Assembly (NCBI GenBank): GCA_947652735.1 | Contig: CANTEG010000001.1 | Span: forward strand, 1-64,000 | Source: an uncultured Lachnospiraceae bacterium | Lineage (GTDB): Bacteria > Bacillota > Clostridia > Lachnospirales > Lachnospiraceae | Direction of reading: 5' to 3' | Length of the DNA: 64,000 nucleotides | Shown here: in pieces, positions 25,288 to 35,444 of the stretch | Layout: every line of letters starts with the position of its first letter | Numbering within the stretch: position 1 is the stretch's first letter | Program-made: the position numbers and the translations under genes | The notes under the pieces: model-generated | The model's input: the letters and a program-made list of their open reading frames with translations, nothing else | The model's database searches: none | Told to the model about the DNA's origin: nothing

Positions 25288-26607
25288 TTAAGAATCCCTT
25301 ATAAATTCCAACCATTCCTTTATCTGCTTCTCATAACCGATATCGCCTGGCTCGTAAAAGCTCTGCCCAACCAGCTTGTCAGGCAGGTACTGTTGTTTGA
25401 CATAATGATTCGGAAAATCATGGGCATATTTGTATCCCACATGATTCAGTTCCTTTGCGCCCGAATAATGGGCATCCCTTAAATGCGGTGGAACCTGACA
25501 GTCACTCACATTTTTTACCGCGTCCATAGCACTTGCAATCGCATTTACAACCGCGTTGCTTTTAGGTGCACATGCAACATACGTCGCTGCATGGGTAAGG
25601 ATAATCTGTGCCTCCGGCATTCCAATCCGCTCCACTGCCTGTGCACATGCCGTTGCCACAACGATTGCCTGTGGGTCTGCATTTCCCACATCCTCACTGG
25701 CGCATATCATAATTCGCCTTGCAATAAATGTCACACTCTCCCCTGCATAAAGCATTTTGGCAAGGTAGTACGTTGCCGCATCCGGGTCAGAGCCTCTCAT
25801 ACTTTTAATAAATGCCGATATTGTGTCATAATGATTATCTCCATCTTTCTCATAACGCATACAACGCCTCTGAATACACTCGGCAGCCACATTGACGTCT
25901 ATTATAATTTTCCCCGTCTTCTCATCCCGCTCCGTGGACAATACTCCAAGCTCAACTGCATTTAACGCACGTCTGGCGTCGCCCTCGGAAATCTGTGCAA
26001 GATAGCTCACCGCCTCATCGGTTATATCCGCATTATATGCACCCATTCCCTTCTCATTATCATAAACTGCACGTTTTATGAGCACTTCAATATTCTCTTT
26101 TGACAATGTGGTAAGTTGAAATACTGTAGAACGCGATATGAGTGCACTATTTACCTCAAAAAAAGGATTTTCCGTCGTTGCACCTATAAGAATAACCGTG
26201 CCATCCTCAACAAAGGGAAGAAGATAATCCTGCTGTGCCTTGTTAAACCTGTGTATCTCGTCAACAAACAATATAGTCTTTTTCCCATACATGCCAAGAC
26301 TATCCTTTGCAGAGCTTACAACTGTTTCAATGTCCTTTTTTCCCGAAGTCGTTGCATTCAGTTCTTTGAAATTTGCACTTGTAGAATTTGCTATCACCAT
26401 AGCAAGTGTTGTTTTTCCCGTACCGGGCGGTCCGTATAAGATAATGGACCTTAATTTATCTGCCTTTATCAGGCGGTACAAGAGCTTGTCCTCACCTAAA
26501 ATATGCTCCTGTCCGACAATATCTTCCAGTCTTTCCGGTCTCAGCCTCTTTGCAAGAGGGGACTCTCCTTTCATATTGTCTTCTCTCATATATTCAAACA
26601 AATCCAT
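25288..26607 (-). CDS. rarA: Replication-associated recombination protein A (RarA/MgsA)
   Basis: A AAA+ ATPase related to clamp-loader subunits and RuvB, which acts at stalled replication forks. The 439-residue protein has the family opening [21 protein letters not shown], Walker [10 protein letters not shown], Walker [17 protein letters not shown] and sensor [15 protein letters not shown]. Further on come the tetramerisation-domain phrases [16 protein letters not shown] and [13 protein letters not shown] and the C-terminal [19 protein letters not shown]. All are textbook RarA. A lone receiver-domain gene lies upstream with a nine-base gap, and the exporter operon lies downstream. Length is normal. 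Confidence 0.95.
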   Translation of the reverse strand: MDLFEYMREDNMKGESPLAKRLRPERLEDIVGQEHILGEDKLLYRLIKADKLRSIILYGPPGTGKTTLAMVIANSTSANFKELNATTSGKKDIETVVSSAKDSLGMYGKKTILFVDEIHRFNKAQQDYLLPFVEDGTVILIGATTENPFFEVNSALISRSTVFQLTTLSKENIEVLIKRAVYDNEKGMGAYNADITDEAVSYLAQISEGDARRALNAVELGVLSTERDEKTGKIIIDVNVAAECIQRRCMRYEKDGDNHYDTISAFIKSMRGSDPDAATYYLAKMLYAGESVTFIARRIMICASEDVGNADPQAIVVATACAQAVERIGMPEAQIILTHAATYVACAPKSNAVVNAIASAMDAVKNVSDCQVPPHLRDAHYSGAKELNHVGYKYAHDFPNHYVKQQYLPDKLVGQSFYEPGDIGYEKQIKEWLEFIRDS

Positions 26608-26616
26608 CTCTGTTTC

Positions 26617-27006
26617 CTACGCTAATCCAAGCTTTTTGACAAGACTATCAAATTTGATGATGTCTATAGGCTTGCATATATACTCCTCATAATCATCACT
26701 TGCATATCCTGCATCAAATCCCTCATCCAGGGCACTTATCATAATGACTTTACATCTTGAATCCCTTGCAAGACCAAGCTTTCTTTCTGCATCCCGAATT
26801 GATGCCAATGCCTTATACCCGTCTATCTTCGGCATCATAATATCCATGCAGACAAGGTCAAACTTTTCTCCGTTGTTAACTGCCTTGACAAACTCATCTA
26901 CAGCAGCTATCCCATCTCTTGCAACAATAACCTCTCCATACTTTGAAAGAAGCTTTTCCATAAACTTTCCGCTTGCCAAATCGTCCTCAGCTACTAATAC
27001 TTTCAT
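26617..27006 (-). CDS. Single-domain response regulator (CheY-like receiver)
   Basis: 129 residues, consisting of a receiver domain only. The acidic pair follows the first strand (VLVAEDDLAS), the phospho-acceptor Asp is in LVCMDIMMPKIDG, the conserved Ser/Thr switch is in VIMISALDEGF and the Lys is in YICKPID. There is no DNA-binding output domain. No histidine kinase is in the window, so its partner is elsewhere. It sits between the TetR-type gene (12-base gap) and rarA (nine-base gap) and is probably co-transcribed with both. Its role as a phospho-relay or protein-binding regulator is inferred from the domain alone. Confidence 0.88.
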   Translation of the reverse strand: MKVLVAEDDLASGKFMEKLLSKYGEVIVARDGIAAVDEFVKAVNNGEKFDLVCMDIMMPKIDGYKALASIRDAERKLGLARDSRCKVIMISALDEGFDAGYASDDYEEYICKPIDIIKFDSLVKKLGLA

Positions 27007-27018
27007 CTATTTCCCCTC

Positions 27019-27618
27019 CTAATCCGAAACAACCATAAGCGACATCCACTTACTAAAGTTATTCATAATCTCATTTTTAAAAGACCTATTGTTATATATA
27101 ATACGCCGATTCAAAATATGTGCCATAAGTAAACCGGTCATATTGTTTGCAAGTTCCTCAGGTGTAAGCGTATCAATAATCTCGCCTCCCTGAATTGCCC
27201 CCATAAAAAGCTTTTCCAAAAACTGAATCCTGTCTGTTACATATTTGGAAACCTTTTCCCTTGTGTATATGTTGTGCAGCAACTCCTCATACTGGAGCAT
27301 AAGCGTTGACAATGCATAATAATTATCATAGTAGGTTACATATGCTTCAAGATAATCATACAGCTTTTGTGTATACTTCTCGTCTTTGGAATCAATTGTC
27401 TGCCTTAAGCTGTCATCAAATCTGAAATAATAGTCCACAACCTCAACCAGCACTTCATCAATACCTGCAAAATACTTATACAAGAGACCGTCTGACATAT
27501 TTTCCTTTATGGCGAGATTATGTGTTGTAAGAGCAGATAATCCCGACTCACTGATTATTTCAATTGCTGAGGCAATAATTCGGTCTTTTCTGGATACAAA
27601 ACTTTCAACCACGCACAT
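27019..27618 (-). CDS. TetR-family transcriptional regulator
   Basis: About 199 residues. The N-terminal HTH has the TetR pattern: RKDRIIASAIEIISESGLSALTTHNLAIKENMSDGLLYKYFAG, with YKYF at the end of the recognition helix. The remaining ~145 residues are all-helical, consistent with the ligand-binding and dimerisation domain. The exact start is uncertain: the ATG at 27618 is only four bases after GAGAGG, and a GTG two codons later would have better spacing. The promoter upstream is near consensus and a perfect palindrome covers its -10, suggesting autoregulation. The gene probably leads a transcript with the receiver-domain gene and rarA. Ligand and targets are unknown. Confidence 0.85.
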   Translation of the reverse strand: MCVVESFVSRKDRIIASAIEIISESGLSALTTHNLAIKENMSDGLLYKYFAGIDEVLVEVVDYYFRFDDSLRQTIDSKDEKYTQKLYDYLEAYVTYYDNYYALSTLMLQYEELLHNIYTREKVSKYVTDRIQFLEKLFMGAIQGGEIIDTLTPEELANNMTGLLMAHILNRRIIYNNRSFKNEIMNNFSKWMSLMVVSD

Positions 27619-27649
27619 CACACCTCTCATATTGAACGCATTAAATTAT

Positions 27650-27685
27650 TAGAATAATTCTATGCCATTTGCCTTATTTTGTCAA
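27650..27685 (-). promoter_or_regulatory. TetR-gene promoter with a palindrome over the -10
   Basis: On the minus strand TTGACA (27685-27680), a 17-base spacer and TAGAAT (27662-27657) make a near-perfect promoter. The -10 is embedded in the perfect 13-base palindrome TAGAATAATTCTA (27650-27662). A palindrome there is the usual position for a TetR-type autoregulatory operator, though such sites are often longer. Confidence 0.65.
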
Positions 27686-27698
27686 GAATGACACACTT

Positions 27699-27723
27699 TT
27701 TATTTAATAGGAAACTTCGTTCT
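27699..27723. repeat. 25-base intergenic motif, copy 2
   Basis: The core reads TAGGAAACTTCGTTCT. It differs from copy 1 (11438-11462) at two positions over 25 bases. It lies 13 bases upstream of the -35 box of the TetR-gene promoter, between that promoter and the cold-shock gene terminator. Confidence 0.5.
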
Positions 27724-27737
27724 ATACTTTAATACAG

Positions 27738-27772
27738 AAAAAAATGGCTGCCATATCCACATGACAGCCAAT
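27738..27772 (-). terminator. Rho-independent terminator of the cold-shock gene
   Basis: On the minus strand, TTGGCTGTCAT pairs with ATGGCAGCCA around a GTGGAT loop, followed by TTTTTTT. It begins about 13 bases after the stop at 27785. Confidence 0.9.
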
Positions 27773-27784
27773 CATTAACAACCT

Positions 27785-27985
27785 TTATAAAACTGAGACG
27801 TTAACTGCCTGCGGTCCCTTCGAACCATCAGACACATCAAACTCTACAGATTGATTTTCCTCAAGAGTTTTAAATCCCTCCATGTTAAGACCTGTGAAAT
27901 GTACAAAAACATCATTTCCTGTCTCATCCGTTATGAAACCAAAACCCTTTTGGCTGTTAAACCATTTTACTGTACCCTTCGTCAT
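27785..27985 (-). CDS. Cold-shock domain protein
   Basis: A 66-residue nucleic-acid-binding OB-fold protein of the Csp family, thought to melt RNA secondary structure. It has the opening [18 protein letters not shown] (RNP1 KGFGFI), RNP2 VFVHF and the closing GPQAVNVSV. Length is exactly that of the family. The ATG at 27985 is preceded by GGAGGACATGAT; a longer in-frame start 25 codons upstream lies in the leader and lacks a site. The gene is monocistronic, with a clear promoter and terminator. The ~40-base leader is short for a cold-induced csp mRNA, so it may be constitutive. Confidence 0.96.
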   Translation of the reverse strand: MTKGTVKWFNSQKGFGFITDETGNDVFVHFTGLNMEGFKTLEENQSVEFDVSDGSKGPQAVNVSVL

Positions 27986-28031
27986 ATCATGTCCTCCATC
28001 TTTTAAAACTCGTGTTTTTTCACACTTTTTT

Positions 28032-28060
28032 AAAATATCACAGTAACTTATATTCGTCAA
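28032..28060 (-). promoter_or_regulatory. Cold-shock gene promoter
   Basis: On the minus strand TTGACG (28060-28055), a 17-base spacer and TATTTT (28037-28032). Transcription would start near 28025, ~40 bases before the cold-shock protein start. It lies between the cold-shock gene and the stop of the DUF5688-like gene. Confidence 0.65.
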
Positions 28061-28077
28061 GTTTAACTTACAAGTTA

Positions 28078-28980
28078 TTACAGTTCTATTTTGCCCTTAT
28101 CAAAATCATAGTAATATACCGTATCGGATAGGTAATCCATATCCGACACAACATACTTGTTTATATCCCTGACCATCTCCTCAAGCTCTCCTCTTATCTC
28201 TGATTTGCAGGCAGGCAAAAGTAATGTTTCATGTATACTTGATGGAAGAATATAAAAGCTCCCATGCTGTTCTCCAAACTTCTTTAGGATATCTTGAAAT
28301 ACAATGCATGTAGCTCCATTTATGCCGTCTGCGTTAGTCAGTACATATAAATTATTGTTTTTTGGAAGCTCTTTCGCATCACTAAGTTTTTCTTCAATAA
28401 CTGTATCAAGTTTTTTTACAACAGGCGGAAACATCCGAAGTGTATTTTTATATGCAATGTCATAAAGCTCATCTATATCAAGCTGCCATCGTTCCATATC
28501 CCTGTACTTTAACACAGCCGATGCCATCCCTTTTTTGTCCCTTTGCACCATAACCCTAAATGTAATTGCCAAATCCATGAATTGAATATACGGGCAATCT
28601 GATATGTTGCTCCTGTTTTTTTCTAAATTCACAAGCTTAAGAAATATATTACTTTTCACCATACACGCGTCGTCATCCATCAGCAAAAGCCCCAATTTGT
28701 CTATCCCCGCACTTGCCTCTTTATACTCATCAGCAATCAGTTTTAAAACATGGTCCATATCATGCTCCTGACAGTACAGCATGTAATAATACTCCATATA
28801 AATGTTGGGTGCCACCTGCTCTCCCCTTAAAACAACCGCCATTCCCGTACATGTCTTTCCATTGTTTTTGGAGACGGGCGAAATATTAATACTCTCTATA
28901 TCATACTGCATCAGATAATCAGGAAGCTTATCTCTTACTTCATTTAAAAAATCATTAAATTCCATTGAATTGTTATTCAA
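28078..28980 (-). CDS. DUF5688-like protein of unknown function
   Basis: About 300 residues, cytoplasmic, mixed alpha/beta, without signal peptide or membrane helices. The layout resembles the DUF5688 family common in Lachnospiraceae: an N-terminal ~35 residues ([12 protein letters not shown]), then the phrase [28 protein letters not shown], a middle [17 protein letters not shown], and a C-terminal part with [15 protein letters not shown]. The family name is from memory. The start is uncertain: a TTG at 28980 has GAGAGGA at good spacing, while the ATG at 28965 is too far from it. The gene stands alone between the csp promoter and a bidirectional terminator. No function can be assigned. Confidence 0.7.
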   Translation of the reverse strand: MNNNSMEFNDFLNEVRDKLPDYLMQYDIESINISPVSKNNGKTCTGMAVVLRGEQVAPNIYMEYYYMLYCQEHDMDHVLKLIADEYKEASAGIDKLGLLLMDDDACMVKSNIFLKLVNLEKNRSNISDCPYIQFMDLAITFRVMVQRDKKGMASAVLKYRDMERWQLDIDELYDIAYKNTLRMFPPVVKKLDTVIEEKLSDAKELPKNNNLYVLTNADGINGATCIVFQDILKKFGEQHGSFYILPSSIHETLLLPACKSEIRGELEEMVRDINKYVVSDMDYLSDTVYYYDFDKGKIEL

Positions 28981-29097
28981 AAAAACACATCCTCTCAAAC
29001 TAAATAAAACCAGAATACCATTAAGCGGAACCGCTCATGGAGCTGAATACAATTTAAATTATAAGCAGGTAGTTGTGTATACTTCAATAATAAAAAA

Positions 29098-29132
29098 GAA
29101 AAACCGGTATACAATTTGTACACCGGTTTTTC
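29098..29132. terminator. Bidirectional terminator upstream of the hisC stop
   Basis: AAAACCGGT/ACCGGTTTT arms around a short loop, with A- and T-runs on the two sides. It serves hisC on the minus strand (stop at 29151). Confidence 0.85.
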
Positions 29133-29150
29133 CTGTAAAATCATGATTTC

Positions 29151-30197
29151 TCAGACTAAGTTCTTCAAAAAATCTATAAAAATATCCATTTGTTCATCTG
29201 TACCTATCGTAATGCGAAGATAATTTTCGATACGTGGCTTATTAAAGTGTCTCACATATATCTTGTTCTTTTTCGCTTCCTCAAATATGTACTTCGCCTT
29301 CAGTCTTTCGTGTGTAGCAAATACAAAGTTAGCCTTTGATGGCAGGCATGTAAAACCAAGTTTTTCTATCTCTTTTATAAAACGCTCTCTTGTGGAAATT
29401 ACCTTTGCAATACTTTCCCTAAAATATCCCTCATCCTCAATGCTCATTACACCTAATTCAATGGACGGCATATTCATTGTATATGAGTTAAATGAATACT
29501 TAACGTCATTCAGATACTGAATCAGCTTTTCGTTACCCATAGCATAGCCGATTCTTATTCCTGCCATTGAACGTGATTTTGAAAATGTTCTGACAACTAA
29601 AAGATTATCGTACTTATCTATGAGAGAAACTGCACTCTCACCGCCAAAATCCACATATGCTTCATCCACAATAACAATAACATCTTTATTTGCACTTACG
29701 ATATCCTCCACGAAGCTTACAGGCTCCGCAATTCCGGTAGGTGCATTTGGATTTGGAAATATAATTCCACCGTTCGGACATTTGTAATCCTCCGACAATA
29801 TCTTAAACTTGTCGTCAACTGCCACTGTCCTATACGGTATTTTAAGCATATCAGCCCACACATCATAAAATGAATACGTAACATCTGGAAACAGTATTTC
29901 TTTTTCCGAATTAAAAAATGTCAGAAACGACATTGCAATAACATCATCCGAGCCAACACCCACAAAGACATTTTCCGTCTTTAACCCGTGATAATCTGCA
30001 ATCGCCTTCACAAGCTGCGACGCACACGGGTCAGGATAAAGCCGCAGCTTTTCCAGCTCAAGCTGCTTACCTTTGACACGGGGAGACGGTCCATACGGAT
30101 TTTCGTTTGTATTTAATTTTATTACATCTTCTTCCTTCGGTTGTTCTCCCGGAACATACGGCACAACCTTTCGTATATTTTTTTCCCAACCAGACAT
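29151..30197 (-). CDS. hisC: Histidinol-phosphate aminotransferase
   Basis: A PLP-dependent class II aminotransferase that converts imidazole-acetol phosphate to histidinol phosphate in histidine synthesis. The 348-residue protein shows NTNENPYGPSP at the N-terminus, FPNPNAPTG (149-155), IVDEAYVDFGG with the PLP-binding Asp (D178) and VRTFSKSRSMAGIRIG with the Schiff-base lysine K207, all typical of HisC. No other his gene is nearby. It is followed by a strong terminator, so it is a single-gene unit. HisC-like proteins can also act in Tyr/Phe synthesis, so the precise substrate preference is inferred. Confidence 0.92.
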   Translation of the reverse strand: MSGWEKNIRKVVPYVPGEQPKEEDVIKLNTNENPYGPSPRVKGKQLELEKLRLYPDPCASQLVKAIADYHGLKTENVFVGVGSDDVIAMSFLTFFNSEKEILFPDVTYSFYDVWADMLKIPYRTVAVDDKFKILSEDYKCPNGGIIFPNPNAPTGIAEPVSFVEDIVSANKDVIVIVDEAYVDFGGESAVSLIDKYDNLLVVRTFSKSRSMAGIRIGYAMGNEKLIQYLNDVKYSFNSYTMNMPSIELGVMSIEDEGYFRESIAKVISTRERFIKEIEKLGFTCLPSKANFVFATHERLKAKYIFEEAKKNKIYVRHFNKPRIENYLRITIGTDEQMDIFIDFLKNLV

Positions 30198-30362
30198 AGC
30201 TTCCTCCCGTAATACAGTCCTGCATTCTATTATATATTGCAGGCTTTATACTTGTATTTTTTATTTCTATATATTGCATATCTACATCTCACTATTTATG
30301 TTTCATAACTTATATTTCATCTCACATTGTAGAATTTGCTTTACTCTATTCACATTTATTTG

Positions 30363-31865
30363 CTATTTGGCACTCAATGCTTCAAGAACCTTAAGGGTAT
30401 ATTCCCACGTTCTTGCAACACTGTCAATATACAGTTTTTCCTCACTTGTATGAATGTCCTTTATATCAGGTCCATAGGAAACACAGTCAAGCCCTGCAAG
30501 CTTTCCTGCAAAAATTCCACACTCAAGTCCTGCATGTATAGCTAAAAGCTGCGGTTTCTCTTTGTAAAGCTCGTTGTAACAGTCACACATAACCTCCCTG
30601 AGCCTTGAGTCCTTATTATATTCCCACGCAGGATATTCCCCGCTTACGGAAATAGTTCCTCCCAATATCCGTGAAAGACACTCCAACCTGTCAATCAGCT
30701 CATTTTTTTCTGTACTTACACTGCTTCTCACAGAAAAGCTAAATGACACCGTTCCTTTTTCCCCCTCTTTTTCGGTTGACATAATACCCAAGTTGAGTGA
30801 TGTCTGCACCAAATTTTCTATGTCCTGGCTATACTTAATTACGCCGTTTGGAACATTGACAAGTGCAGCAACCACTTTATTTGATGACTCTGTTGTCATG
30901 GGATACATTTCCTCTTTTGGAAGCCTCCCCGCAGCCTCAATTGCTTCCCTATCTCCCGCAGCTAGTACGGATATGGTAAGCTCACTGTCCGTATGGGCAA
31001 ATTCCGCCTTTAAAATGTTTTCTAATTGATTGACTTCTTTCTTTAAGCTATCGTAAGCACAATCCGTATATACATAGGCATGTGCCCCTCTTGGAATTAC
31101 ATTATCCTTACCACCGCCCCACATACCGCCAAGTCTTAAATTATATTTCCTCCCAAGTGCATAAAGCACCCGTCCCAGCAGCTTAATACCGTTTGCACCC
31201 TGTTTTGCAATTTCAACGCCTGAATGGCCGCCCGCTGCATGGTCAACCTGAATAATAAATGCGTCATTACATGCATGGTCTTTCTCATACACTATGGGAA
31301 TACTACACGTAACGGTCGCTCCGCCTGCACAACTCACTAAAAGCTGTCCCTCCACCTCAGAGTCAATATTGAGCATAAGCCTGCCTGTAAGACCACTACA
31401 ATCAAGTGCCGTTGCCCCTAGTAAACCTATTTCCTCGTCGGATGTAAACACACATTCAAGGGGTGGATGCTTGATATCATCAGAGTCTAAAATTGCAAGC
31501 ATATAAGCGACTGCAATACCATCATCACCGCCAAGGGTCGTTCCGTCAGCATATATGGCATTTCCATCCCTTTTAAGCCTTAGACCCTCCACCTCAAAAT
31601 TTATATTTCTTCCCTTCTTTTGCTCACACACCATATCAATATGTCCCTGAATAATGACTGTCGGGGCCTGCTCACAACCATTTGAGGCATCCTTATATAT
31701 TATTACATTATCACTTTCATCCTGTGTAAACCTTAAGCCCCTGTCCTTTGCAAATGAAACAATATAATTACTCAGCCTCCTTGTATTTCCAGAGCCATGG
31801 GGTATCCCGCATATTTCTTCAAAATAATAAAATACCTTTTCAGGTGAAAGCCCACTTAGAACCAT
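30363..31865 (-). CDS. pepD: Aminoacyl-histidine dipeptidase (PepD, M20 family)
   Basis: A 500-residue di-zinc dipeptidase that cleaves Xaa-His dipeptides such as carnosine. The zinc-binding set is visible: GHIDMVCE (His and Asp), GDDGIAVAY, the catalytic SDEEIGLLGA glutamates and GHSG. A long lid insertion (GMWGGGKDNVIPR) and the C-terminal IHAGLECGIF match PepD rather than PepT. Length is slightly longer than E. coli PepD (~485). The gene stands between hisC and the GH3 gene, with ~165 bases and ~46 bases of gap. Cytoplasmic. Confidence 0.93.
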   Translation of the reverse strand: MVLSGLSPEKVFYYFEEICGIPHGSGNTRRLSNYIVSFAKDRGLRFTQDESDNVIIYKDASNGCEQAPTVIIQGHIDMVCEQKKGRNINFEVEGLRLKRDGNAIYADGTTLGGDDGIAVAYMLAILDSDDIKHPPLECVFTSDEEIGLLGATALDCSGLTGRLMLNIDSEVEGQLLVSCAGGATVTCSIPIVYEKDHACNDAFIIQVDHAAGGHSGVEIAKQGANGIKLLGRVLYALGRKYNLRLGGMWGGGKDNVIPRGAHAYVYTDCAYDSLKKEVNQLENILKAEFAHTDSELTISVLAAGDREAIEAAGRLPKEEMYPMTTESSNKVVAALVNVPNGVIKYSQDIENLVQTSLNLGIMSTEKEGEKGTVSFSFSVRSSVSTEKNELIDRLECLSRILGGTISVSGEYPAWEYNKDSRLREVMCDCYNELYKEKPQLLAIHAGLECGIFAGKLAGLDCVSYGPDIKDIHTSEEKLYIDSVARTWEYTLKVLEALSAK

Positions 31866-31911
31866 AGAAACCTCCTAATTATATAATAAAATACCATATT
31901 CCATAACAATT

Positions 31912-34392
31912 TTATGGTTTCTTCACAACTTTTACTCTCTCCGTAAACCTGTCAGAAATCTTATTTCTAAGCTCCTTATCCATATCAGATATAATTTCCT
32001 CTATGGTTTTACTTGAAGTATACTGGTAATTTGAATTCAATATACCCTCATCAAGTGCAAGCTCTCTCCATATTTCATACAATATGGATTTTAATTCCTT
32101 ATTTTCACAGACAGTCTTTATTGTTGACGTCATCCCATAGCTGTAAGGTGACTCTACGTCCAAATATATACGCTCATGTCCAAATATATCCTCATTTCTT
32201 GAAGATGTTGCTGCATAAATATCATAGTACCCCTCCTCTAACGTCCAACTGTCCAAACACACATCAAAGCTTGACAGGGCATCATAATGTATTTCCAGAC
32301 AAAAATCTTTCTCCTCATTTGAATTAAGCTTCACCTTTTGAAATGCCTTAAGCTCCTTTATTGGCTTGGCAAGTGTAGAACAAGTGTCCCCAACATATAT
32401 CTGAATAACCTCACTGCCCGTCATACTGCCTGTATTTTTCACCGTAACGCATATACTTATTAAATCATCTTCCATCGTTACCTTTTTTAGTTTACATAAA
32501 AATGTTGTATAACTTAACCCATAACCAAAAGGATACAGCGGTTCAAGCCTCTTTTTATCATAATACCGATAACCTACAAATATTCCTTCGCCATATTCTG
32601 TATAATATCCGTCCCCTGGGAAATTAATAAAAGTTGGCGTGTCCGCATATTTTTTCGGAAATGTAAGTGGAAGCTTTCCTGACGGGGATATTTCACCAAA
32701 TAATATATCAGCCAGTGCATCACATCCACCCATACCAGGCAGAAACACTGCAATAACAGCCGAAATTCCACTTTCGTCAATTCCTGTAAGTTCAACTGGT
32801 CCTGATGTATTTAAAACAAGTATCAGTCTTCTCTTATTTTGCTTACATCTGTTTTCCTCTATTAATTTATTAATGGCACTTATGTCGTCATCAGCTATAA
32901 GAAGATTCTTCCTGTCGTTACCCTCCATACCACCTATTCTGACAACATATAATATGGTATCCACATTTTCATCATCACACTTCAAAATACTTCCGCAATA
33001 TGCCGAAAGACTTTTACTTAAGCTTCCAACCCTGTCAGTGTTGATTCCTGCACTTCCGTTACCACATTCAACAAGCAAATCATCTGATTTTTTCTGTCCG
33101 CAGTTGTCCGTGAAAACGCTTCCTAGAACAGCAATCTTAGAATTCACTGCAAGCGGCAATGTTCCATCATTTTCAAGAAGAACAATACCCTCTGCCGCCG
33201 CCATATATGCCACATCATCTGTAAAATCCCTTGCAAGGTTAAACACTCCGTTTTGCGGTATGGAAAGGGAATCCTTACCTGACTTATCAATCAGTCTTTT
33301 TACAATATCCTCATGGTCTGACTTATTTGTCACAAGCCAGTTAATTACACTGAGTATCCTTTCTACTGCATCGTCAAGGTCTGTTTCTTCAAGCTCTCCA
33401 TTTTCAACGCCGTCAAAAACAGGTTTGTAGTCTACTGGTCCTGGCATGGCAAGATTATTTCCTGCCTTTATGGCATGAACAGGATTATAAACCGCACCCC
33501 AATCAGATAAAACCATGCCCGAAAATCCCCACTCATTCCTTAGCTTTTCTCTCAAAAGCCACTCATTTTCAGTACATGCCACTCCGTTTATTTTGTTATA
33601 GGCACTCATTACCGTCTGAACACCAACCGAAACACATGCCTGAAAACCAGGAAAATAGATTTCTTCAAGAGCCCGTCTTGATATATGCTCATCAATTCCT
33701 ATCCTGTATGTCTCCTGATTATTTGCCGCAAAATGTTTTACATTGGCTGCAACTCCATAGCTCTGGACCCCTTTCACCAACCGTGGTGCAAGATGGGAAA
33801 CAAGATATGGGTCCTCAGAATACCCCTCAAATAATCTTCCATTTAACGGGTCTCTGTGAATATTTACATTTGGGCTTCCCAAGAGAATATCCACACCAAA
33901 CATGCAGGAGTCAATTCCAAGTGCCTCACCCACTAGCTCCACAACCTCAGGATTCCATGTTGCACCAAGCAAAATCCCAGGCGGATAACATCCTGGTGAA
34001 TAGGCAAGGGCATCCTCCTTATTTTTCTTATCATTTTCTGACTTCGGATTTACTCTCTCAAGAAGCAGCCTTTTTATCTTAGTATAAAGAAACAAATCTT
34101 CATCAAAGAGCCTTTCAGGCTCAAAAAAATACTCGATAACACGTACAAGGCTCTCACTTCCGACCATACCATTTGTATGTTCCAACTCATCACCATCAAG
34201 CATATCTCCAAAAAGCTGTTCAAAATTTATTCCTGTTCCCCCATCCAAAAGCTGAACTCTGTTTATACCCAGCCTTTCAATGGCTGCCATACCAAAAAAT
34301 GTAGCTCCGCCTACCAATCTTGACTTTTCTTCAAGCGTCATTTCCTTTATGACAGCTTCAATATCCAACACCTGTTCAACGAAATCCCCCAA
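31912..34392 (-). CDS. Glycoside hydrolase family 3 beta-glucosidase
   Basis: 826 residues without a signal peptide, so cytoplasmic. The GH3 (beta/alpha)8 domain carries GVDILLGSPNVNIHRDPLNGR and NVKHFAANNQE (the KHF substrate loop). The nucleophile Asp is in FSGMVLSDWG. The second domain has LPLAVNSKIAVLGS, and YPFGYGLSYTTF precedes a C-terminal fibronectin-type III-like domain with IQIYVGDT-like strands. This order is that of bacterial beta-glucosidases and related enzymes. The substrate cannot be fixed by sequence; beta-glucosides or beta-xylosides are usual. The start codon is TTG at 34392, with GGAGAGG six bases upstream. Confidence 0.93.
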   Translation of the reverse strand: MGDFVEQVLDIEAVIKEMTLEEKSRLVGGATFFGMAAIERLGINRVQLLDGGTGINFEQLFGDMLDGDELEHTNGMVGSESLVRVIEYFFEPERLFDEDLFLYTKIKRLLLERVNPKSENDKKNKEDALAYSPGCYPPGILLGATWNPEVVELVGEALGIDSCMFGVDILLGSPNVNIHRDPLNGRLFEGYSEDPYLVSHLAPRLVKGVQSYGVAANVKHFAANNQETYRIGIDEHISRRALEEIYFPGFQACVSVGVQTVMSAYNKINGVACTENEWLLREKLRNEWGFSGMVLSDWGAVYNPVHAIKAGNNLAMPGPVDYKPVFDGVENGELEETDLDDAVERILSVINWLVTNKSDHEDIVKRLIDKSGKDSLSIPQNGVFNLARDFTDDVAYMAAAEGIVLLENDGTLPLAVNSKIAVLGSVFTDNCGQKKSDDLLVECGNGSAGINTDRVGSLSKSLSAYCGSILKCDDENVDTILYVVRIGGMEGNDRKNLLIADDDISAINKLIEENRCKQNKRRLILVLNTSGPVELTGIDESGISAVIAVFLPGMGGCDALADILFGEISPSGKLPLTFPKKYADTPTFINFPGDGYYTEYGEGIFVGYRYYDKKRLEPLYPFGYGLSYTTFLCKLKKVTMEDDLISICVTVKNTGSMTGSEVIQIYVGDTCSTLAKPIKELKAFQKVKLNSNEEKDFCLEIHYDALSSFDVCLDSWTLEEGYYDIYAATSSRNEDIFGHERIYLDVESPYSYGMTSTIKTVCENKELKSILYEIWRELALDEGILNSNYQYTSSKTIEEIISDMDKELRNKISDRFTERVKVVKKP

Positions 34393-34489
34393 TGTACACC
34401 TCTCCTCTCTTAGCAGGCTGACCGCTCCAATTTATATTCGCCAAATGGACTGTGCCATACGCAGGCTTTCCCAAATCCATGGCAAATAG

Positions 34490-35329
34490 TTACGCTATTG
34501 CAAAATAAAACAGCACAATGATTCCAAGGGCAATTCTGTACCATCCGAAAACTTTGAAATCATGTTTCTTTATATATGACATCAAAAACTTTATCACAAA
34601 AATGGATACCAAAAATGCAACAACTACTCCCACAAGGAGTATAACAAGCTCCGCACCTGAAAATGCAAAACCAAACTTCACAAGCTTAATAAAGCTTAGG
34701 CCAAACATAACAGGTACAGCAAGGAAAAATGTAAATTCTGCCGCTGCAACTCTTGACACTCCAATTATAAGGGCACCTATAATGGTTGCACCTGACCTTG
34801 ATGTTCCTGGTATAATTGATAAAACCTGAAACAATCCGATAATAAATGCCGTTTTATACGTTATATCTGACAACGTCAAAATTTTAGCCGTTTTATTTTT
34901 ATTCCAATTTTCTATCAATATGAAAACGATACCGTAAAAAATAAGTGCAATTGCAATAACTGTGGATGTATGTAAATGAGCCTCAATATAATCATCAAAA
35001 AGCAAGGTCACAACTGCCCCTGGAATACATGCAACAACAACCTTAAACCATATTGAAAAAATATCTTTTTTTATGATACCAGTTTCTCCATCGCTCTTTT
35101 TAAAGTTAAATGGCCACATTTTATTCCAAAAAAGAACAACGACAGCAAGGATTGCACCAAGCTGTATGACCACAAAAAACATTTCCTTAAACTTTTCACT
35201 TCCGCTTAAGCTGATAAATTCGTCTACCAGAAGCATGTGTCCTGTACTGCTTATAGGAAGCCATTCCGTAATTCCCTCAACAATTCCCAAAAACAATACC
35301 TTTAATAATTCAATAATACTAAGCTGCAT
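34490..35329 (-). CDS. uppP: Undecaprenyl-diphosphatase (UppP/BacA)
   Basis: A membrane enzyme that dephosphorylates undecaprenyl diphosphate to recycle the lipid carrier for cell-wall and surface-polymer synthesis; it also confers some bacitracin resistance. The 279-residue protein has about eight hydrophobic helices and the two family motifs: [14 protein letters not shown] (Glu-rich active-site motif) and [10 protein letters not shown] (Ser/Arg motif). The ATG at 35329 is preferred because AAGGAGG lies six bases upstream; a longer in-frame start is 14 codons earlier. It stands between the GH3 gene and the VanZ gene, with no operon link evident. Confidence 0.94.
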   Translation of the reverse strand: MQLSIIELLKVLFLGIVEGITEWLPISSTGHMLLVDEFISLSGSEKFKEMFFVVIQLGAILAVVVLFWNKMWPFNFKKSDGETGIIKKDIFSIWFKVVVACIPGAVVTLLFDDYIEAHLHTSTVIAIALIFYGIVFILIENWNKNKTAKILTLSDITYKTAFIIGLFQVLSIIPGTSRSGATIIGALIIGVSRVAAAEFTFFLAVPVMFGLSFIKLVKFGFAFSGAELVILLVGVVVAFLVSIFVIKFLMSYIKKHDFKVFGWYRIALGIIVLFYFAIA

Positions 35330-35444
35330 TTTTTCCTCCTTGAATTTAAATATCATTCCATAATTAAGCAAGTTTCTTTAAAAATCCGCTTATAAAAACA
35401 TGCTTTCCTATAAGCTCAACTTTGCTTTTAATGGGGTGATACTT

